Below, piece after piece: positions 58,465 to 64,000 of a stretch of 64,000 nt of DNA (the first letter of the stretch is position 1; every line of letters starts with the position of its first letter). The stretch is taken from NCBI GenBank assembly GCA_963743035.1, contig CAVUOB010000018.1, positions 977,264 through 1,041,263 on the forward strand, written 5' to 3'. Origin of the DNA: PALSA-911 sp963743035. GTDB lineage: Bacteria > Pseudomonadota > Alphaproteobacteria > Acetobacterales > Acetobacteraceae. The notes beneath the pieces are model-generated. The model saw only the letters and a program-made list of their open reading frames with translations, searched no databases and was not told the DNA's origin. The translations under genes were made by a program, and so were the position numbers.

Positions 58465-59451
58465 CTACGTCGCTTCCCTGGTCCGCGGGTCGAGTATCGC
58501 TGTCGCCACGTCGGAGAGCAGGATCGCCACCAGCACCGCCACCGTGATGAGCAGGAACAGCGCCTGCATGAGCGGGTAGTCGTCGTTGTTGACCGCCTGG
58601 AGCAGCAGGTAGCCGACGCCCGGGTAGTTGAAGACCTCCTCGACCAGGATCGCGCCGGTGACCACGAAGCCAAGCGATATGGCGAAGCCGGTCAGGTTCG
58701 GCAGGATCGCGTTCCGGGCCGCGTAGTCGAGCATGACGCGCCGGCCTGGCAGGCCCTTAGCCTTGGCCATTCGAACGTAGTCCTCGGCCAGCGTGGTGAT
58801 CATGGTGTTGCGCATGGTCAGGATCCAGGTACCGATCGTCGTGATCAGCAGCGTGAAGGCAGGCAGTATGGCGTGCTCGAGCACATTGCTGATGAACGTC
58901 CACGTGAAGCCGGGCGTGATGGTGAAGTCGAACGCGTCCAAGTACGGCAGCCAGTGCAGATCGACACCGAATACCAGGATCAGCACGAGGCCCAGCCAGA
59001 AGAACGGGATCACTGTCATGATCACGAAGATGGGCGGCAGGATGCTGTCCAGCGGGCCGCCGCGCCGCCAGGCGCTGACGATGCCGATGCCGGTGCCGAG
59101 CACGAAGGCCAGCACGGTGGTGATGCCCACCAGGCCGAGCGTCCAGGGGATCGCTTGGAGCACGATGCGGCCGACCGAGTTCCCCGGTTGCGTGGTCAGC
59201 GACTCGCCGAACTTGCCCGTCGCTATGTCCCCGAGGTAGTGGAAGTACTGCCCGATGATGCTCTGCTGGGTGTTAAGGCCGAACTGCGCCTCCAGCGCCT
59301 TAAGCGCCGTCGGGCTGACCACGCCCTTGTGATCTGCGATCATCGCCAGCGCCGGGTTTCCCGGCATCAGCCGCGGCAGCAGGAAGTTGAGCGTGACTGC
59401 CACCCACAAAGTCAGCGCGAAAAAGCCGAGGCGGCGCAGGACGAATCTCAT
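58465..59451 (-). CDS. OppB/DppB-type ABC transporter permease
   Basis: Intact 328-residue permease with MRFVLRRLGFFALTLWVAVT start, the periplasmic ATPPNPALAMIADHK-like PGNPALAMIADHKGVVSPTA block, PLDSILPPIFVIMTVIPFFW and EAA loop VRMAKAKGLPGRRVMLDYAA. The C-terminal GAILVEEVFNYPGVGYLLLQ motif is the family signature. It is the first permease after the binding protein, with a strong hairpin in the 130-bp gap. Confidence 0.93.
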   Translation of the reverse strand: MRFVLRRLGFFALTLWVAVTLNFLLPRLMPGNPALAMIADHKGVVSPTALKALEAQFGLNTQQSIIGQYFHYLGDIATGKFGESLTTQPGNSVGRIVLQAIPWTLGLVGITTVLAFVLGTGIGIVSAWRRGGPLDSILPPIFVIMTVIPFFWLGLVLILVFGVDLHWLPYLDAFDFTITPGFTWTFISNVLEHAILPAFTLLITTIGTWILTMRNTMITTLAEDYVRMAKAKGLPGRRVMLDYAARNAILPNLTGFAISLGFVVTGAILVEEVFNYPGVGYLLLQAVNNDDYPLMQALFLLITVAVLVAILLSDVATAILDPRTREAT

Positions 59452-59534
59452 GCGCTCCTCCTGTCGGTCACTGGGCTTGCTCTCATCAACGCTCGCTCAC
59501 CGGTTGCTCGCCTGGCAAGGGTCCGGACGGCCCG

Positions 59535-59574
59535 GTCCTGGGGCGGCTCGCTGCGATGCGAGCCGCCCCAGGAC
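59535..59574 (-). terminator. Perfect 17-bp hairpin between binding-protein and permease genes
   Basis: GTCCTGGGGCGGCTCGC (59535-59551) and GCGAGCCGCCCCAGGAC (59558-59574) pair perfectly around a 6-nt loop, 7 nt after the leftward SBP stop. No U-tract follows. Such structures commonly stabilise the SBP mRNA and reduce permease expression. Confidence 0.8.
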
Positions 59575-59581
59575 AGTCCTG

Positions 59582-61263
59582 CTATTTCACTGGTGCCAGG
59601 TGCAGCATCACCTGTCCCCAGTCGGGGTAGTTGTAGGCAGCTGGCTGCGCATACGGGTTGCCCGGCGTCGGCCACCCGCTGAAGCTGCCGGTGTCGTACT
59701 GGAACCAGTCAACCGACTCGGTGATCGGGATCACCGGCACGTCCTGCAGCATGACCTTCTGCAGCTGGTCCACGATCGAGTGCTGCATCGTCGTGCTCGT
59801 AGTGGTGGCGTACTGGTTGATGAGCGCATCGGTGGCAGGGTTGCTGTATCGCTCGAAGTTGGAACCCGCGGACTTGCCGATCGGCGCTGAGTTGGCCGAA
59901 TAGAGCCATTGCCGCAGCTCGTAGAACGGGCTCGGCCCGCCGGTCTCGGAGTTGTAAGCGAGCTGGAACTTGCCGGTGTACACGGCGCTCTGGTAGCTGG
60001 TCGCGGCCAGGTTCTGGGGCGTGATCTGGATGCCGACCGCCTTCAGGTCGGCCTGGATGGTCTGCACCGCCGCCACCCAGTCGGAGAAGCCGCCGTTGTT
60101 GACGATGGTGAAGGACAGCGGCTGGCCAGACGGCGTGTTGAAGATTCCATTGGAGCCCATCTTGAAGCCCGCCGCCTTCAGGATCGAGATCGCCTTGGCG
60201 GGATTGTAGGCATAGTTATTGCCGTATGCGGCCGCCTGGGAGCTGTCCAGCCAGCTCGAGAATGTCGGGGTGACGATCCCGCTCTGGTTTGACGCCGGCT
60301 CGTAGCCGTACTCGCCGACGGTGGATGCCTTCTGCCGGTTGATCGCGTAAGCCATCGCCTGCCGGACCGCGACGTTCTTCAGGATCGGGTTCGTCAGGTT
60401 GACGAACACGCTCACGTTCGCCACCGGCGGGAACCAGTAGTGGTAGTTCGGGCTCTTGGACAGGTAGAAGCTCTGGATGCTCGGGATGAACTGGCTGCCC
60501 CACTGTGCCTCGCCGTTCGCCAGGTAGGTGTTGGCGGTGTCGTTCGTCAGGAACGAGGGGTAGTTAACCGTGCCGACCTTCGGCAGGCCCGGCTGCCAGT
60601 AGTGCGTGTTGGCGAGGTACTTGATGTTCGCCGGGGTGCAGGTACTGCTGCTCACCGTGTACGGGCCGGTGCCGATCGGGTTCTTATCCGGGTAGGTCAC
60701 CGGGTTGCTGACCTTGGACCAGACCTTCTGGTCGACGATGCCGACCTGGTCGGCGATGTAGTAGAAGTCCGTCACGGCCGGCGCCTTGAAGGTCATGACC
60801 ACCTGGTCCCCGCTTGCACTGACGCTGGTCAGCGCAGACCAGATGGCGTTCAGGTCCAGGGTCGGATATTTCTTCAGCAGGCCGAAGGTGTACACGACGT
60901 CCGCCGGCGTTAGCGGGTCGCCGTTGCTGAACTTCACGCCCTTGCGGATGGTGAAGGTAAGCGTCTTGTTGCCGTTGCTATAGGCCCAACTGGTGGCCAG
61001 CCACGGCGTTGCCTGGCCGCTCTGCAGCGTGTTGACAAAGGCCAGCGGCTCGTAGACGTTTCCTAGCGAGAAGGAAATATAGGACAGGTTGAACGGGTTG
61101 AAGTCACACGTCCAGGTCCCGCCGCTTTCGTTGTCGATGGTCAGCACGCCGGACGGGACTGATGAATTCGGCGGTCCTGATGTGATGATGAGCTGGTCCC
61201 GCAGGCAGCTGCCAGCAGGCCAGTGGCCCCGATGAGGACCCCGAGCAACTTAAGGCGTCTCAT
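59582..61263 (-). CDS. Oligopeptide/sugar ABC transporter substrate-binding lipoprotein (SBP_bac_5), one frameshift
   Basis: The N-terminus MRRLKLLGVLIGATGLLAAA is followed by the lipobox Cys (AACGTSS). A one-base shift in a TCATCATCA microrepeat (~61190) leads to TSGPPNSSVPSGVLTIDNES and then the family-5 binding-protein body with LATSWAYSNGNKTLTFTIRK, GVKFSNGDPLTPADVVYTFG, RQAMAYAINRQKASTVGEYG and a C-terminal SVDWFQYDTGSFSGWP. Family-5 proteins bind peptides or oligosaccharides. Neighbouring GH4 and sugar kinases make a disaccharide or glycoside likely. The ATG overlaps the ROK kinase stop by 4 nt. Confidence 0.88.
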
Positions 61264-62564
61264 GTATGCCTAGCCCTTCGATGCAGAGTTCTGTTCGCCC
61301 GGACGGGCCGCGTTGGCCGTGTCCATGTAGTGGGCACCGGAAAGTGAGGTGGCCTGAGGGGCTCCTGCGGGGAGGCTTCCTTGCGGCCGCGAGGAGGCAT
61401 TATTTGTACGGTTGGTACTGTAATGCCCAATTGAACTAGCGGGGTGCAAATCGACATTGCCGACGCCTGCGGCACCGGAAATGGGATCGGAGCGGAAGGC
61501 GTCGGCGGCGATGCTGGCGCCAGGGGTGATATCGGCGCCGGCGGCGATGCCGGCGCCGATGGAGCCGTCAGTACCGGCCGGGTGGCCGGAACCCCGGCTG
61601 TGGCCGGTCCCGGTGCTGTGGCCGGTCCCGGCAGAACGGCCAGCAGGCCGGGGCCCGCAGTTGGCGGCACGGCGTCGATAGCCAGGGCCACCGCGCCCAG
61701 CAGCGGTGCCTCGTGCGGGAAATCGGCGAGGACGAGTTCGGGCGGATACGGCACGCCGGCACTGAGGGCGTGAGCCAGGCCTGGCCCGATCCGGTCCCAG
61801 GACCGGGTCATCCCGCCGCCGACCGCGATCCGGGCCGGGTTGACCAGGATGGTCAGGTTGACGACATGGAACGCCAGCTCATCGACGAAGTCGGTGATCA
61901 GCTCGTCCAGGTCGGCGTCGGACTGGCCGGCGGAGAATACATCGGCGGCCGTCAGCTGGCGGCCCAGCGCGCTGGCCCGGCGCCACAGCGCCAGGCCGCT
62001 CACCATGTCCTCCAGCGGAATCCGCTCGCCGTGCGCCAGGCCGACATCGCCTCGGGACCGGAGGTTGTAGCCGATTTCGCCGGCCGCGCCGTGACTGCCA
62101 GTCAGCACCGTGCCGCCGATCACTACTGCGGCGGCGAGCCCGGTGCCGAGGTTCAGGTACACGGCCGGCTCGAAGCCGGCCAGGGAGCCCCAGCGGGCCT
62201 CGGCCTGTGCCGCGGCCTTGGCATCGGTTGCCATCCGGATGCTCACGCCGGGAAACGCGGCCCGCAGCTCGCGGCCGAGCGCAAGCGATCCCCACCCGTC
62301 GATGGACGGCGCGAGCTCGACCCGGTCCTCGAACGGGATGCCGAAGGTGGACACGCCTACCGCGGCCAGGCTGTCTTCGGCCGAGCAGCCGATCAGCAGG
62401 TCCCGTGCGGCCCGGATGCCGTGATCGAAGGCCGCCCGCGCGCCGCGGTCGGCGGCGGTGTCGACCACGGTGGCAGCGAGCTTGTTACCGGCCAGATCGC
62501 AGACTGCGGTCGCGATCTTCGTGCCGCCGAAGTCAATGCCGACCACGACCGGGGGATGGCTCAT
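61260..62564 (-). CDS. ROK-family sugar kinase with Pro-rich C-terminal extension
   Basis: The kinase core (~300 residues) has VVVGIDFGGTKIATAVCDLA (phosphate 1), VYLNLGTGLAAAVVIGGTVL (phosphate 2) and GEIGYNLRSRGDVGLAHGER. NPARIAVGGGMTRSWDRIGP closes it. The usual ROK zinc motif (CxCGxxGC) is absent. After LLAVLPGPATAPGP, where such kinases end, ~120 residues of Pro/Ala-rich repeats (PASPPAPISPLAPASPPTPS) run to a stop that overlaps the SBP start. The tail may be non-coding sequence read after a lost stop. ROK kinases phosphorylate free glucose-type sugars or beta-glucosides. The tail DNA probably also holds the SBP promoter. Confidence 0.8.
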   Translation of the reverse strand: MSHPPVVVGIDFGGTKIATAVCDLAGNKLAATVVDTAADRGARAAFDHGIRAARDLLIGCSAEDSLAAVGVSTFGIPFEDRVELAPSIDGWGSLALGRELRAAFPGVSIRMATDAKAAAQAEARWGSLAGFEPAVYLNLGTGLAAAVVIGGTVLTGSHGAAGEIGYNLRSRGDVGLAHGERIPLEDMVSGLALWRRASALGRQLTAADVFSAGQSDADLDELITDFVDELAFHVVNLTILVNPARIAVGGGMTRSWDRIGPGLAHALSAGVPYPPELVLADFPHEAPLLGAVALAIDAVPPTAGPGLLAVLPGPATAPGPATAGVPATRPVLTAPSAPASPPAPISPLAPASPPTPSAPIPFPVPQASAMSICTPLVQLGITVPTVQIMPPRGRKEASPQEPLRPPHFPVPTTWTRPTRPVRANRTLHRRARHT

Positions 62565-62604
62565 GCAGGGAATTTCTCTCACGATCCGGGAGCTTCCACG
62601 AAAT

Positions 62605-62627
62605 TAGTTAGGACAGTATCCTAACTA
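62605..62627. promoter_or_regulatory. Palindromic operator between ROK kinase operon and ROK repressor
   Basis: TAGTTAGGA (62605-62613) and TCCTAACTA (62619-62627) form a perfect 9-bp inverted repeat around CAGTA. It lies 41 bp upstream of the kinase start and 89 bp upstream of the repressor start. AGTTAGGA-N5-TCCTAACT resembles operator motifs of actinobacterial ROK regulators. Confidence 0.75.
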
Positions 62628-62715
62628 TGTGACCCCGACAAGGCCGGTCATGTACCTGTTACATAACGGCTCGGCGGTCCTCGCAGCCGTACCCGCGGTA
62701 GGGAAGGATGAGTGC

Positions 62716-64000
62716 GTGGCCGTGACTCCGACATCCGCGGAGCAGGATGATGCTGCCCGTTCCGACTGGGCTGTCAACGGCGAAACCGACGCCGCAGCCG
62801 CTGGTCAGGACGTTGCCGGCGTGCTGGCCACGGGGCAGATCCGGGCCGGGCAAGCGGCCCGGCCGCAGCTCCTGCGCGCGCTGAACGAGCAGCTACTGCT
62901 GCAGCACATCCGCCAGCTCGGCCGCTGCTCGCGTGCGGAGCTCGCGCGCCTGTCCGGGCTGTCCAAGCCGACTGTCTCGCTGGCCCTGGCTAACGTCGAG
63001 CGGTCCGGGCTGGTGCGCGAGGCGGGCCAGCGCACCGGGGTTCCCGGCAGGTCGGCCGTGCTCTATGAGGTCCGGCCAGAAGCTGGATACGTGCTGGGGC
63101 TGGATATCGGCCATCAGTACCTGCGCGGCGCGCTCGCGGACCTGACCGGGGAGGCAGTTGCCCGATCGGCGGTCCGAACGCGCGCGTCGAGCGTGAGCGG
63201 CCGGGTCAGCGAGCTGGTCAGCCTTGCCGATGAACTGTGCGCTGCCGTTGGCATCGACCGGTCCGCGGTCACTCAGACCGTGATCGGCAGCCCGGGCGTG
63301 TACGACCCCCGGCGTAATGCCATCACCCTGGCTGGCGGGCTGGCGGGCTGGGACAAGCCGGCTGTGCTGGCCGAGCTGAGGCAGGCGTTCGGCGAGCAGC
63401 TCGTGGTGGAGAACGACGTCGACGCGGCCAGCCTGGCCGAGCGCGAGCACGGTCACGGCCGAGAGGTCGGCACGTTCGTCTTCGTCTGGATCGGCACGGG
63501 CATTGGCATGGGCCTGGTCATCGACGGCAAGTTGCATCGCGGCGTGCACGGAGTCGCAGGCGAGATCGCCTTCATGCCCATCTCCGGCGGCCAGGGTGCC
63601 GATCCGGACGACGCCCGGCGCCGGGGCACGCTGGAGGCGGCCGGCTCGGCCACGGCCGTGGTCCGGGCCGCCCGGCGGGCCGGCCTGCGCGGCTCGGTGT
63701 CGGCTCGGCGCGTCTTCCAGGCCGCCAAGGCCGGCGATGAGCGCGCGGCCGCAGTGGTCGCTGACGAGGCTGAGCTCATCGCCAGGGCGGTCTGCGCGAT
63801 CGTGACCGTCATCGATCCCGAGCTGGTCGTCCTGGGCGGCGGTATCGGCCAGGCGCCCGGCTTTGCCGAGGCGGTGGCGGCGCAGCTCAGTCGACTATCT
63901 CCAGTGCAGCAAGAGGTGCGGGTCAGTGCGCTCGGTACCGAGGCGGTTGTCGACGGATGCCTAGCGTCCGGCGCTGCCCTGGCCTGGCAGCGACTGACGG
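62716..64000 (+). CDS. ROK-family transcriptional repressor (3' end cut by window)
   Basis: N-terminal winged helix-turn-helix (LGRCSRAELARLSGLSKPTV, SLALANVERSGLVREAGQRT) joined to a ROK sugar-binding domain (GYVLGLDIGHQYLRGALADL, NDVDAASLAEREHGHGREVG, GTGIGMGLVIDGKLHRGVHG and IDPELVVLGGGIGQAPGFAE). The GTG start at 62716 follows a GGGAAGGA ribosome-binding site. The frame is open to the window edge after about 428 codons, close to full length. It is divergent from the sugar-uptake operon with a shared palindrome, so it is the likely sugar-responsive repressor. Confidence 0.9.
   Translation, partial: MAVTPTSAEQDDAARSDWAVNGETDAAAAGQDVAGVLATGQIRAGQAARPQLLRALNEQLLLQHIRQLGRCSRAELARLSGLSKPTVSLALANVERSGLVREAGQRTGVPGRSAVLYEVRPEAGYVLGLDIGHQYLRGALADLTGEAVARSAVRTRASSVSGRVSELVSLADELCAAVGIDRSAVTQTVIGSPGVYDPRRNAITLAGGLAGWDKPAVLAELRQAFGEQLVVENDVDAASLAEREHGHGREVGTFVFVWIGTGIGMGLVIDGKLHRGVHGVAGEIAFMPISGGQGADPDDARRRGTLEAAGSATAVVRAARRAGLRGSVSARRVFQAAKAGDERAAAVVADEAELIARAVCAIVTVIDPELVVLGGGIGQAPGFAEAVAAQLSRLSPVQQEVRVSALGTEAVVDGCLASGAALAWQRLT

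Overview
The window is GC-rich, almost fully coding DNA. From about 4 kb to the right end it reads as one actinobacterial genome segment. The signs are actinobacterial-type families (CsoR, DUF5134, DUF1990, LytR-CpsA-Psr, PASTA-type kinase, the orn/tRNA-His pairing), many GTG starts and dense ATGA overlaps. A soil lineage near the Streptosporangiales is my guess from protein style only. The first ~3.7 kb is different: a nitrate ABC-transporter operon (nrtA, nrtB, ATPase, NasS-like sensor) of alphaproteobacterial character. It ends in a NasS gene without its N-terminal half, so this boundary is either an assembly chimera or a foreign insert.

Layout. 0-3.7 kb: nitrate uptake. 4.2-13 kb: a frameshifted FurA-type regulator, decayed fragments, and a copper module. 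The module has a leftward, translationally coupled copA > membrane protein > SCO1-like > lipoprotein operon, a divergent rightward DUF5134/lipoprotein pair, and an intact csoR. Five CsoR-type palindromes lie in the divergent promoter. 13.8-16.9 kb: a small protein, a PLP enzyme, a RelE/Phd-type toxin-antitoxin pair and tRNA-Lys. 17-32 kb: housekeeping and signalling genes (FAD oxidoreductase, LMW phosphatase/fructosamine kinase, two-component system, LCP protein, methyltransferase, PASTA-type kinase, P2-type ATPase, STAS-PAS protein, DUF488).

33.9-45.8 kb: a probable genomic island. An intact tRNA-His gene sits at its right end next to orn, and a 45-nt copy of the tRNA 3' half in the same orientation sits at its left end. 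The cargo is stress- or dormancy-like: amino-acid permease, BON proteins, coiled-coil proteins, HdeD-like protein, Nramp-family transporter, an AbiEi antitoxin with a truncated AbiEii toxin, and a site-2 protease/CBS gene split by an IS1182-type element. An IS481-type element sits in the left tRNA remnant. No integrase was found.

45.8-53 kb: orn, a flavin-binding protein, a phosphotransferase, a von Willebrand/substrate-binding lipoprotein, an rRNA methyltransferase and an AlkZ-like protein. 53-64 kb: a sugar-uptake operon (ROK kinase, oligopeptide-type solute-binding protein, two permeases, two ATPases, GH4 6-phospho-beta-glucosidase, BadF-type kinase). It is divergent from a ROK repressor, with a perfect palindrome between them. 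This arrangement suggests ABC uptake of a disaccharide, phosphorylation in the cytoplasm, then GH4 cleavage.

Caution: about half of the actinobacterial genes carry one or more single-base frameshifts, often in G/C runs, with conserved protein sequence continuing in the next frame. Sequencing indels explain this better than decay of so many unrelated genes, and apparent pseudogenes should be read with that in mind. Boundaries of frameshifted genes are approximate.
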